Position numbers and translations under genes: made by a program. Under the pieces are notes generated by a model. That model saw nothing but the letters and a program-made list of their open reading frames with translations. It did not search any database and was not told the origin of the DNA. Positions 1 through 6,040 of a DNA stretch of 9,757 bases are shown here, piece after piece. The stretch's first letter is position 1. Each line of letters opens with the position of its first letter. Source of the DNA: JBNKLG01 sp050292235 (GTDB lineage Bacteria > Pseudomonadota > Gammaproteobacteria > Chromatiales > Chromatiaceae); assembly GCA_050292235.1 (NCBI GenBank), contig JBNKLG010000094.1, positions 1 to 9,757 of the forward strand, in the 5' to 3' direction.

Positions 1-1
1 A

Positions 2-77
2 GCGTCCTCTCCATTGATGAATACGAGTAAATATTTTACTGTATTTCAGTTACTTATACACTAAGTTAATGGCATTG
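2..77 (+). repeat. Left copy of a 76-bp perfect terminal inverted repeat
   Basis: Bases 2-77 are the exact reverse complement of bases 9682-9757. The match ends at base 78, which is a here, while the base that would pair with it (9681, c) predicts g. Only one base lies outside the repeat on this side and none on the other, so its true outer limit is unknown. It is AT-rich and contains two imperfect hairpins (about 18-48 and 50-69). It ends 23 bp before the sigZ start, so any promoter for sigZ probably lies partly inside it. It could be the end of a mobile element, a dispersed repeat, or an assembly-graph end. No recombinase gene in the window explains it. Confidence 0.95.
18..48 (+). repeat. 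Bulged palindrome inside the terminal repeat
   Basis: Three stem blocks pair in order: TGA (18-20) with TCA (46-48), ATAC (21-24) with GTAT (41-44), and AGTAAA (26-31) with TTTACT (35-40). They close on a TAT loop. One unpaired G (25) and one unpaired T (45) sit in opposite arms, giving a 13-bp stem with two single-base bulges. A second, weaker stem follows (ACTTA 52-56 with TAAGT 62-66, extended by TT/AA across a bulged T). Because it lies in the repeat, the structure also occurs at the right edge. Extrahelical bases in a palindrome resemble single-strand recombination sites, but the attC core boxes are not present. The function is unknown. Confidence 0.6.
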
Positions 78-100
78 ATGCTAGACTACCAACATCACTC

Positions 101-652
101 ATGAATAAAGCAAGCGAATATATAGAAAATGCCTGGAACAAATACAATGAAGGGCTGATGTATTTTATTCGAGCGCGTGTCCAATCTTACGATGATGCAG
201 AAGATATACTTTCAAAGGTATATTTAAAATTAGCCTACCAGACTGAGACTTCACGAATACCGCAAAAAACCCCATCCTGGTTGTATCGTGTTACTAAAAA
301 TACGATTATCGATTTTTATCGCACGCGAAAGCCTACTGAAGCAATTTCGGATGAGTTCAAAGAAGAAGTGCCTGAGCGGCAAGCAATATCGACATTATCA
401 GAGTGCATTCTTCCGATCATTAACGAATTGCCTGAAGTTTATAGATTGCCTATTTTGCTCTCTGAAATCCACGAAAAAAAACAGAAAGATGTCGCCAATG
501 AACTGGGTTTAAGTTTATCTGCAGTTAAATCGAGAATTGTCAGAGGTCGTAAGAAGCTCAAGCAGTTGATGGCCAAGCGGTGTACTTACTATTACGATGA
601 AAGTGGTCTACTTATTGATTATAAGGAAATTCCAGCACAAGCCAAAGATTAA
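101..652 (+). CDS. sigZ: SigZ-type ECF RNA polymerase sigma factor
   Basis: A 183-residue alternative sigma factor that would direct RNA polymerase core to a small set of promoters. Sigma-70 region 2 covers about residues 10-77, with the DAEDILSKVYLKL stretch (32-44) and the WLYRVTKNTIIDFYR stretch (60-74). Region 4 has a helix-turn-helix around residues 126-153 (KKQKDVANELGLSLSAVKSR). The tail after region 4 (C161 then YYYDESGLLIDY) resembles the short Cys/Asp/Gly tail I associate with the SigZ group; most of those have two adjacent cysteines, while only one is seen here. The length fits the family. The ATG at 101 is the only good in-frame start, but it has no visible Shine-Dalgarno sequence, so translation may be weak or leaderless. 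No anti-sigma gene is adjacent. The next gene, an OYE reductase 112 bp downstream on the same strand, is a candidate partner or target. The family is fairly certain; the SigZ name is less so. Confidence 0.83.
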   Translation: MNKASEYIENAWNKYNEGLMYFIRARVQSYDDAEDILSKVYLKLAYQTETSRIPQKTPSWLYRVTKNTIIDFYRTRKPTEAISDEFKEEVPERQAISTLSECILPIINELPEVYRLPILLSEIHEKKQKDVANELGLSLSAVKSRIVRGRKKLKQLMAKRCTYYYDESGLLIDYKEIPAQAKD

Positions 653-699
653 ACCAGCTCGGATGCATCCTTTTGGGAGGTTGATCGTCTAGTTTTTTG

Positions 700-726
700 A
701 GCACGTCGCGAATGCCGCAACGTGCT
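700..726. other. Hairpin between sigZ and the OYE gene
   Basis: AGCACGT (700-706) pairs with ACGTGCT (720-726), and the stem continues inside with GCG (708-710) and CGC (716-718) after one mismatch. A T-run lies before it (693-698), not after it, so it is not a normal terminator for sigZ on the + strand. It lies 38 bp upstream of the next start codon and could be an operator or a 5'-leader structure. Evidence is structural only. Confidence 0.35.
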
Positions 727-764
727 TGATTACAAGCCAATCCAACAACTTGAAAGGTAAAAAA

Positions 765-1880
765 ATGTCTAATTGTACACAGCTCCCTGCATTATTCGAT
801 TCGTACAGCATTGGTGACCTATCACTATCAAATCGTATCGTCATGGCCCCCATGACACGCGGTCAATCGCCACAAAATATTCCAAGTCCAGAAGTTGCAG
901 GGTATTATCGACGCAGAGCTGAAGGGGGTGTTGGGCTAATTATTACCGAATGTGCATTTATCGACCATCCAGTGGCAAATGGTTTTACAGATGCGCCTGC
1001 GTTTTACGGTGAAGATGCTTTAAGAGGCTGGAAAAAGGTGGTCGAAGAAGTTCATTCTTCTGGAGGAAAAATCATGCCACAGATTTGGCATGCAGGGCCA
1101 TCCCGAACAATGGGTATCTCACCGAATGCATATTTGCCAAGCATTGGTCCAATAGATGTATATCAAAATGGGGAAAAAACTGTAGCTCGAATGAGCATGC
1201 TTGATATTCATACTGTTGTTGAAGCTTTTGGCAAAGCAGCGTCAAAAGCTAAGGAGATTGGATTCGATGGTGTTGAAATTCACGGCGCGCATAGCTACCT
1301 GATTGATAGTTTTCTATGGCACAAAAGCAATCAAAGAGATGATGAATATGGTGGGAGTTTAAAAAATCGCGTGCGCTTTGCCACTGAAGTGGTTTCGTCA
1401 GTGCGTAATGCGGTTGGGCCAAACTTTCCAATATGTTTTCGTTTTTCACAATGGAAATTGACAGATTACGAAGCCAAAATCGCTTCCAATCATTTTGAAC
1501 TTGAACGTTTACTGATACCGCTTGTCGAAGCAGGGGTTGATATTTTTCATGCCAGTACTAGGCGTTTTTGGCAACCCGCATTCCCAGGCTCATTTATGAC
1601 ACTTGCTGGCTGGACAAAAGAAATCACTGGCAAACCTGTTATCGCTGTCGGCAGTGTAGGCATTGACCAGCAATTTTCACTTGATATTTTTTCTCAGAAT
1701 ATCGATTTACAGCCTCAATCGGTAGAACGGGTCAAAAGAATGCTGGAGAGTGGTGAGTTTGACCTTATTGCCGTGGGGCGAGCAATGTTGGCTGACCCAG
1801 AGTGGGTGAATAAAATTCAGTCAGGTCACTTAACTGATATTGTGCCGTTTTCTTCTGGTAGCCTGGCTACTTTGAACTAA
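765..1880 (+). CDS. Old Yellow Enzyme family NADH:flavin oxidoreductase / alkene reductase
   Basis: A 371-residue FMN-dependent TIM-barrel enzyme of the OYE family (COG1902), cytoplasmic. These enzymes use NAD(P)H to reduce activated C=C bonds in unsaturated aldehydes, ketones or nitro compounds. Visible family marks are PMTRG (29-33, with the flavin-contacting Thr31), Q106-IWHAG, the substrate-anion pair H173-G-A-H176 followed by Tyr178, DDEYGGSLKNR (192-202), FRFS (225-228) and the phosphate-binding FDLIAVGRAMLADPEW segment (332-347). The length matches the family. The start is placed at ATG 765 because GAAAGG (752-757) sits at proper spacing and the N-terminus fits; an in-frame TTG at 726 would add 13 unlikely residues. 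It lies downstream of sigZ on the same strand. The physiological substrate cannot be read from the sequence. Subfamily members include NemA-like reductases, so no symbol is given. Confidence 0.93.
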   Translation: MSNCTQLPALFDSYSIGDLSLSNRIVMAPMTRGQSPQNIPSPEVAGYYRRRAEGGVGLIITECAFIDHPVANGFTDAPAFYGEDALRGWKKVVEEVHSSGGKIMPQIWHAGPSRTMGISPNAYLPSIGPIDVYQNGEKTVARMSMLDIHTVVEAFGKAASKAKEIGFDGVEIHGAHSYLIDSFLWHKSNQRDDEYGGSLKNRVRFATEVVSSVRNAVGPNFPICFRFSQWKLTDYEAKIASNHFELERLLIPLVEAGVDIFHASTRRFWQPAFPGSFMTLAGWTKEITGKPVIAVGSVGIDQQFSLDIFSQNIDLQPQSVERVKRMLESGEFDLIAVGRAMLADPEWVNKIQSGHLTDIVPFSSGSLATLN

Positions 1881-1895
1881 AAATGCCTGGCACGC

Positions 1896-1971
1896 ACCCT
1901 AAGGTAATCCGTCAACAGAAATGACCGTTTAGCGAATTCAGCCAGCAGGTGTGATCCCTTACCTTAACCCT
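1896..1971. other. Long-loop imperfect inverted repeat in the OYE-GNAT spacer
   Basis: TAAGGTAA (1900-1907) is complementary to TTACCTTA (1959-1966) across a loop of about 50 bases. An ACCCT flank (1896-1900) and an AACCCT flank (1966-1971) occur at each arm, in direct rather than inverted orientation. The 162-bp spacer between 1881 and 2042 holds no convincing gene; a minus-strand open frame over it runs into the antisense of the GNAT gene. The spacer may be a repeat remnant, but I could not identify a family. Confidence 0.25.
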
Positions 1972-2042
1972 CAGGTCGTTCTCCGGGATACCACTATCGC
2001 TGCATCCCTTATTATGAAGTATTATGCTTTTAGGTAAAATCA

Positions 2043-2516
2043 GTGCAAATAGTTGAAGCAACAGAAAATCAATATGAGGATATATCCAGATTAGTAAAAT
2101 CCCCTGAAGAGCTATACCTTGTATATCCAAGTGGCAGCTATCCTTGAGATGTTCCCCAACTAAAACGTTTGGCCGAAACTCGCCCAAACTTCACTGTTTG
2201 CATCGTGCAGGGTGAAATTGCGGCGTTCGCAAATCTTTATAATGTACTACCGGGTAAGTCTGCCTTTATTGGCAACGTCATCGTGTCAGAAAAACATAAA
2301 GGCCATGGTATAGGAAAATCACTGACAAAGCACATGATTGAAACTTGCCAAAAAATGTATGTAGCAACTCCGCATTTATCTGTTTTCAGCTATAATTCTA
2401 GGGCGTTGCTAATGTACACAGGTTTAGGTTTCACACCCTATTCGGTAGAGCAACGTACAAATCTAAAGGGCGAAAAAGTTGCTCTTATTCATATGCGATA
2501 TGAAAAAAAAACATAA
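2043..2516 (+). pseudogene. GNAT family N-acetyltransferase, interrupted by one in-frame TGA
   Basis: Reading from GTG 2043 (AGGTA about 8 bases upstream; an in-frame TAG at 2031 limits the start) gives a 157-codon GNAT-length frame with a stop at codon 35 (TGA 2145-2147). The frame stays open on both sides and stays GNAT-like, so a single base change (for example TGG to TGA, giving the Pro-Trp-Asp often seen here) is the simplest explanation. The acetyl-CoA motif KGHGIGK is at codons 86-92, and the C-terminal N-x-x-A-x-x-x-Y-x-x-x-G-F signature is at about 118-130. The substrate is unknown. Translation could restart at TTG 2169, giving 115 residues without the first strand and helix, which is unlikely to be active. 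TGA is a normal stop for oxyR and ahpF, so recoding is unlikely. A base-calling error remains possible. The gene converges with oxyR. Confidence 0.8.
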
Positions 2517-2519
2517 AAT

Positions 2520-2533
2520 AGGGAAAACCCTGA
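2520..2533. repeat. AGGGAAAACCCTGA, inverted copy at 9634-9647
   Basis: This 14-mer is the exact reverse complement of 9634-9647, and its core AGGG-AAAA-CCCT is itself a 4-bp hairpin. On the minus strand the hairpin is followed by T-rich sequence (an ATTTTATG stretch then a run of T), so it may act as a weak terminator for oxyR. It also marks almost exactly the change from AT-rich to GC-rich DNA. A chance match of this length in the window is not excluded. Confidence 0.4.
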
Positions 2534-2559
2534 AATCAGATCGCTGTCCTTGACTCCGC

Positions 2560-3474
2560 TCAGCCTGCGAGACTCTGCTCCAGCGCCTGCCGGAACAACT
2601 GCATCAGCAGTTCGATGCTCCGCAGATTGGGAAAATTGGGCCGCACCACAAAGGCGATCTCTCGATGCGGACTCGGCTCGTCCAAAGGGACTTTGACGAT
2701 GCGAGGATTGCCCTCTACCAGTTGGGATACTGCCATGGCAGGAATCAGGGTGGTGCCCAGTCCATTGGCCACCAGCTGCGCCAGGGTATTGAGGCTGGTG
2801 GCGCTGAGGTGGTGTTCGGAAATGGTCGAGAGTTTGCAGGCAGCCAGCACATGGTCTTTCAGGCAATGGCCCTCCCTCAACAACATCAAACGTTCCAGAT
2901 CCAAGTCCTTGTGGCCCATTGCTGTTCTCTGGGCCAAAGGATCATCGACCTGGGTAATCCAGAAAAAATCCTCTGCCCAGAAGCTGAAGCTCAGCAGACC
3001 CTCGCAGGGGTAGGGCAAGGCCAGGATGGCGGCATCCAGATCCCCCTGGCGCACCTGTTCCAGTAACACCCTGGACTGTTCTTCTGAGATCTGCAGCTGC
3101 AATTTGGGGTATTGGCTTTGCAGACTGGGCAATACCACGGGCAGCAGAAAGGGCGATATGGTTGGGATGATGCCCAGCGACAACCGGGTATTGAGTGGTT
3201 CCGCCTGACTCTCGCCCAATCTGCCCAGATCCTCCATCAGCAGCTTGATCTCCTGAGCCTTCTCCAGGGCCTGCCTGCCCAGCGGCGTGATCAGCACCTG
3301 TTTGTTGTTACGTTCGAACAGGGGAAATCCCAGCTGTTTCTCCATCTCCGACAGGGCGGTGCTGAGGGCCGAGGGTGAAACCGCGCACTGATCTGCGGCC
3401 TTTTTGAAATGGAGATGTCGGGCAACGGCCAGAGCATAACGAATCTGTTTCAGCGAAATCATGGGGCCTACCAT
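2560..3474 (-). CDS. oxyR: OxyR, hydrogen-peroxide-sensing LysR-type regulator
   Basis: A 304-residue LysR-type transcription factor, cytoplasmic and probably tetrameric. It has an N-terminal winged helix-turn-helix (about residues 20-50: HFKKAADQCAVSPSALSTAL) and a two-lobed redox sensor domain. The redox cysteines are C204 and C213 (GHC-LKDHVLAA-C), nine residues apart as in E. coli OxyR C199/C208, and the following ATSLNTLAQLVANGLGTTLIPA segment matches OxyR well. H2O2 would form the disulfide and switch the protein to an activator of ahpC. The gene is divergent from ahpC across 132 bp. The start at 3474 has a weak GAG upstream. A second in-frame ATG at 3462 aligns better with the E. coli N-terminus (cysteines would then be 200/209) and may be the true start. 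Its coding DNA is much more GC-rich than the neighbouring GNAT pseudogene. Function is confident; the exact start is not. Confidence 0.93.
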   Translation of the reverse strand: MVGPMISLKQIRYALAVARHLHFKKAADQCAVSPSALSTALSEMEKQLGFPLFERNNKQVLITPLGRQALEKAQEIKLLMEDLGRLGESQAEPLNTRLSLGIIPTISPFLLPVVLPSLQSQYPKLQLQISEEQSRVLLEQVRQGDLDAAILALPYPCEGLLSFSFWAEDFFWITQVDDPLAQRTAMGHKDLDLERLMLLREGHCLKDHVLAACKLSTISEHHLSATSLNTLAQLVANGLGTTLIPAMAVSQLVEGNPRIVKVPLDEPSPHREIAFVVRPNFPNLRSIELLMQLFRQALEQSLAG

Positions 3475-3483
3475 TTTCTCGTT

Positions 3484-3500
3484 GTTCTATTTTTTAGAAC
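3484..3500. promoter_or_regulatory. Palindromic site in the oxyR-ahpC divergent region, probable OxyR operator
   Basis: GTTCTA (3484-3489) and TAGAAC (3495-3500) form a perfect 6-bp dyad with a T5 spacer, and CTAT occurs in the left arm on one strand and ATAG on the other. The dyad fits the T-N11-A form of LysR-type sites and parts of the ATAG/CTAT OxyR half-sites, but not the full four-part OxyR consensus. It lies 10 bp from the distal oxyR start and about 105 bp upstream of ahpC, suiting autorepression of oxyR and activation of ahpC. TAATAT (3532-3537) or TAACAT (3545-3550) could be the ahpC -10 box; no good -35 is visible, as is common at activator-dependent promoters. Binding is inferred. 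Confidence 0.5.
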
Positions 3501-3606
3501 AAACAAATCAATAATAACAAATATACCAGAATAATATTCCCTCCTAACATAGTCATCACTGCTTCAGCGAGGCAGAAAAAATCTTTCACCCAATAGGAGA
3601 AAACCC

Positions 3607-4170
3607 ATGTCATTGATCAACACCAACATCAAACCCTTTACCGCCCAGTCCTTCAAGCAGGGCGAATTCAAAGAAGTCACCGAGCAAGACGTACTGGGCA
3701 AATGGGCCGTCTTCTTTTTCTACCCGGCCGACTTCACCTTTGTCTGCCCAACCGAATTGGGCGACCTGGCCGATCACTATGAGGAGTTCCAGAAGCGTGG
3801 CGTGGAAATCTATGCAGTCTCTACCGATACCCACTTCACCCATAAAGCCTGGCACGACTCATCCGAGACCATCGGCAAGATCCAGTACAGCATGATCGGT
3901 GACCCCATGGGCATCGTTACCCGCAACTTCGATTGCATGCGTGAGGATCAGGGGCTGGCGGATCGCGGCACCTTCCTGGTCGATCCGGATGGCGTCATTC
4001 AGGCGATGGAGATCACCGCCGAAGGTGTGGGACGTGACGCTGAAGACCTGCTGCGCAAGGTCAAAGCCGCACAGTATGTGCGCAACCATCCCGGTGAGGT
4101 CTGCCCCGCAGCCTGGAAGGAAGGCGAGAAGACCCTCGCCCCCTCTTTGGACCTGGTGGGCAAGATCTAA
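3607..4170 (+). CDS. ahpC: AhpC, alkyl hydroperoxide reductase peroxiredoxin subunit
   Basis: A typical 2-Cys peroxiredoxin of 187 residues, the same length as E. coli AhpC and very similar throughout. It reduces H2O2, organic hydroperoxides and peroxynitrite in the cytoplasm and normally forms a decamer of dimers. The peroxidatic cysteine is C47 in FYPADFTFVCPTE and the resolving cysteine is C166 in HPGEVCPA; the STDTHFTHKAWH segment is also typical. One further cysteine lies in NFDCMRED and has no known role. The ATG at 3607 has a strong AGGAGA (3595-3600). The gene is divergent from oxyR and 61 bp upstream of its electron donor ahpF on the same strand. OxyR activation under peroxide stress is the expected regulation. 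A 10-bp GC hairpin follows the stop codon and may influence the AhpC:AhpF ratio. Confidence 0.98.
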   Translation: MSLINTNIKPFTAQSFKQGEFKEVTEQDVLGKWAVFFFYPADFTFVCPTELGDLADHYEEFQKRGVEIYAVSTDTHFTHKAWHDSSETIGKIQYSMIGDPMGIVTRNFDCMREDQGLADRGTFLVDPDGVIQAMEITAEGVGRDAEDLLRKVKAAQYVRNHPGEVCPAAWKEGEKTLAPSLDLVGKI

Positions 4171-4178
4171 ACCCAATG

Positions 4179-4201
4179 TGCCGGGCGCTCTGCGCCCGGC
4201 A
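4179..4201 (+). promoter_or_regulatory. Strong GC hairpin between ahpC and ahpF
   Basis: TGCCGGGCGC (4179-4188) and GCGCCCGGCA (4192-4201) form a perfect 10-bp stem with a TCT loop, 8 bases after the ahpC stop and 30 bases before the ahpF start. No T-run follows, so it is not a standard intrinsic terminator. It probably protects the ahpC 3' end from exonucleases or reduces ahpF expression, which would fit the excess of AhpC over AhpF usual in cells. That role is inference. Confidence 0.7.
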
Positions 4202-4231
4202 ACTTACCCAAACGCTATTAGGAGCTGAACC

Positions 4232-5818
4232 ATGCTTACCCCCGACATCAAACAGGCCCTTGGCGGCTACTTCAGCGCCATACAGAACCCCGTCACCCTG
4301 GTCCTCCAGACCGGCGAGCACGAGAAGCGTGCCGAGCAGCTCCAGTTTCTGACGGAGATCAGTACTCTTTCCGATAACCTTCGCTTTGAAGAGCGTGATG
4401 CCGGTCTGCGCAGCCCTCTGAGCTTTGCACTGGAGGTGGAGGGCACGCCCACGGGCATCCTCTTCTCCGGCATTCCCGGCGGGCACGAGTTCAATTCGCT
4501 GATCCTGGCCATTCTCCACACCGGCGGCAGTGAGATGAAGCTGGACGAGAGTCTACGCAATCTGGTCAAGCAGGTCAGTCAGCCCATGCGGTTTGAGGTC
4601 TTCATCAGCCTCAGCTGCCACAACTGTCCGGATGTGGTGCAGGCACTCAACCAGTTTGCCCTGCTGAACCCCAACATCTCCTCGGAAATGCTCGATGGCG
4701 GCCTCTTTCCCGAACTGATCGAATCCCGGGAGATCCAGGGCGTGCCCAGCGTCTACCTCAACGGTGAGTTGTTCGCCAACGGCAAGGTGAATGCGGCTGA
4801 ACTGGTCGATAAGCTGATCCAGGTCGAACCGGAGATTGCCCAGGCTGCCATCGCCAATCAGCCTGCCCTGCCACTGCAGGATGTCACCGTCATCGGCGGC
4901 GGGCCTGCCGGTGTCGCTGCAGCCATCTACAGCGCCCGCAAAGGGCTGGCGGTTACCTTGATCGCCGACCGCATCGGCGGCCAGGTGAAAGACACCATGG
5001 CCATTGAAAATCTGATCTCGGTGCCCAAGACCACCGGGCCAGAGCTGGCCGGGGCATTGCAACAGCATCTGAGCGACTACGCGGTCACCCTCAAAGAGCA
5101 TCTGCGGGTAACCCAGGTGGAACAGGATCAGATCAAGACCCTGACCCTTTCCAGTGGCGAGCAGATCCGCACCCGCGCCCTCATCGTCGCCACTGGTGCC
5201 CGCTGGCGTGAGCTGGGCATCCCCGGTGAGAAAGAGAACATCGGCAACGGTGTTGCCTACTGCCCCCACTGCGACGGCCCCTTCTTCAAGGGCAAGGATG
5301 TGGCGGTCATCGGAGGCGGCAACTCCGGCATTGAAGCAGCGTTGGATCTGGCAGGCATCGTCCAATCGGTCACCGTCTACGAGTTTCTGCCCGAACTCAA
5401 GGCCGATCGGGTGCTGGTCGATCAGGCGGAAAAACGCAGCAACATCCGCATCCGCAAAAATGTGGCCTGCCAGGAGATTCTGGCCGAAAACGGCAAAGTC
5501 AGCGCCATCCGCTTTCAGGAGCGGGAGAGCGGCCAAAGCCATGAGGACAGGCTCGCGGGCGTCTTCGTCCAGATCGGTCTGGTACCCAACAGCCAGGTGG
5601 TCAGTGATCTGGTCGAAACCCAGCCCTGGGGCGAGATCAAGATCAACGAAAAGTGCGAGACCTCCGCCCCCGGCATCTTCGCCTGTGGCGATGTCACCAC
5701 CGTGCCCTACAAGCAGATTGTCATTGCCATGGGCGAAGGGGCCAAGGCCTCACTCTCGGCCTTTGAATACCTGTTGAGTCATGAAGTGGCGCAAGAGGAG
5801 ACCACCATCACGGCTTGA
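4232..5818 (+). CDS. ahpF: AhpF, alkyl hydroperoxide reductase flavoprotein subunit
   Basis: A 528-residue NADH:peroxiredoxin oxidoreductase that passes electrons from NADH through FAD and two disulfides to AhpC. The N-terminal tandem thioredoxin-fold domain (about 1-200) carries the C129-H-N-C132 centre. The thioredoxin-reductase-like part has the FAD site GGGPAG (222-227), the CPHC centre C344/C347, the pyridine-nucleotide motif GGGNSG (361-366) and the second FAD segment around ACGDVTTVPYKQ (484-495). The length is close to E. coli AhpF (521), and all redox centres are present, so the enzyme should be functional. The ATG at 4232 has AGGAG (4220-4224). It probably shares the ahpC transcript. 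A strong hairpin-T-run terminator begins 6 bases after its stop, ending this operon. Confidence 0.98.
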   Translation: MLTPDIKQALGGYFSAIQNPVTLVLQTGEHEKRAEQLQFLTEISTLSDNLRFEERDAGLRSPLSFALEVEGTPTGILFSGIPGGHEFNSLILAILHTGGSEMKLDESLRNLVKQVSQPMRFEVFISLSCHNCPDVVQALNQFALLNPNISSEMLDGGLFPELIESREIQGVPSVYLNGELFANGKVNAAELVDKLIQVEPEIAQAAIANQPALPLQDVTVIGGGPAGVAAAIYSARKGLAVTLIADRIGGQVKDTMAIENLISVPKTTGPELAGALQQHLSDYAVTLKEHLRVTQVEQDQIKTLTLSSGEQIRTRALIVATGARWRELGIPGEKENIGNGVAYCPHCDGPFFKGKDVAVIGGGNSGIEAALDLAGIVQSVTVYEFLPELKADRVLVDQAEKRSNIRIRKNVACQEILAENGKVSAIRFQERESGQSHEDRLAGVFVQIGLVPNSQVVSDLVETQPWGEIKINEKCETSAPGIFACGDVTTVPYKQIVIAMGEGAKASLSAFEYLLSHEVAQEETTITA

Positions 5819-5994
5819 AGCTGGCCAGAACCAGGGCATCACCGGCTCTGGTTCTGGCAGTTTTGTCGCTGTTATTCCTGTTCATCTTCACGCTTCCACC
5901 GCTCTTCGGAGTGTTTTGGTCCCTCTTCAGCCTGCACTCCGCCCTATTAGACTTCTCATTGGGGTTGGGGAACAATGGCACTGACATTCACTGA
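5815..5994 (+). CDS. Possible small hydrophobic membrane protein (59 codons)
   Basis: A TTG at 5815 overlaps the ahpF stop (TTGA) and opens a frame of 59 codons ending at TGA 5992. The product begins KLARTR (positive-inside type) and is then strongly hydrophobic for about 40 residues (ALVLAVLSLLFLFIFTL, PPLFGVFWSLFSL and on), enough for one or two membrane helices. Third codon positions are GC-rich, like the genes around it. Against it: the start is TTG, the nearest strong Shine-Dalgarno (GAGGAG 5795-5800) is 14 bases away, and the ahpF terminator lies within its first codons. I do not recognise a family. It could be a real small membrane protein, the remnant of a longer gene, or chance. Confidence 0.3.
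   Translation: MKLARTRASPALVLAVLSLLFLFIFTLPPLFGVFWSLFSLHSALLDFSLGLGNNGTDIH
5824..5864 (+). terminator. Rho-independent terminator of the ahpC-ahpF operon
   Basis: GCCAGAACCAG (5824-5834) pairs perfectly with CTGGTTCTGGC (5848-5858). The stem can be extended inward by about three pairs and outward by CTG/CAG across one bulged G, and it is followed by TTTT (5861-5864). It starts 6 bases after the ahpF stop. The T-run is short, so termination may be partial and some readthrough toward the next gene is possible. Confidence 0.8.
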
Positions 5995-6040
5995 TGGCAT
6001 GGCAGCGCCCAAGCCTCCATGACAAACTGAGGAAAAACCC

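Noticed and set aside
653..2042. Integron cassette array with attC sites after sigZ and the OYE gene
   Set aside because: Accessory AT-rich genes suggested it, but no RYYYAAC/GTTRRRY core pairs at suitable spacing were found and no integrase is present.
2145..2147. TGA read as tryptophan or selenocysteine (genetic code change)
   Set aside because: oxyR and ahpF end in TGA, TGG is used for Trp throughout, and no SECIS-like hairpin was seen directly downstream.
1912..2187. Minus-strand ORF of 91 codons
   Set aside because: Most of it is antisense to the GNAT pseudogene, with no ribosome site or recognised domain.
4553..5542. Long minus-strand ORF opposite ahpF
   Set aside because: It is a shadow of the GC-rich ahpF coding frame; the + strand gene has all expected motifs.
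5781..5984. Plus-strand ORF starting MKWRKRR across the ahpF end
   Set aside because: It overlaps ahpF out of frame and has no plausible domain; the hydrophobic frame at 5815 is the better candidate.
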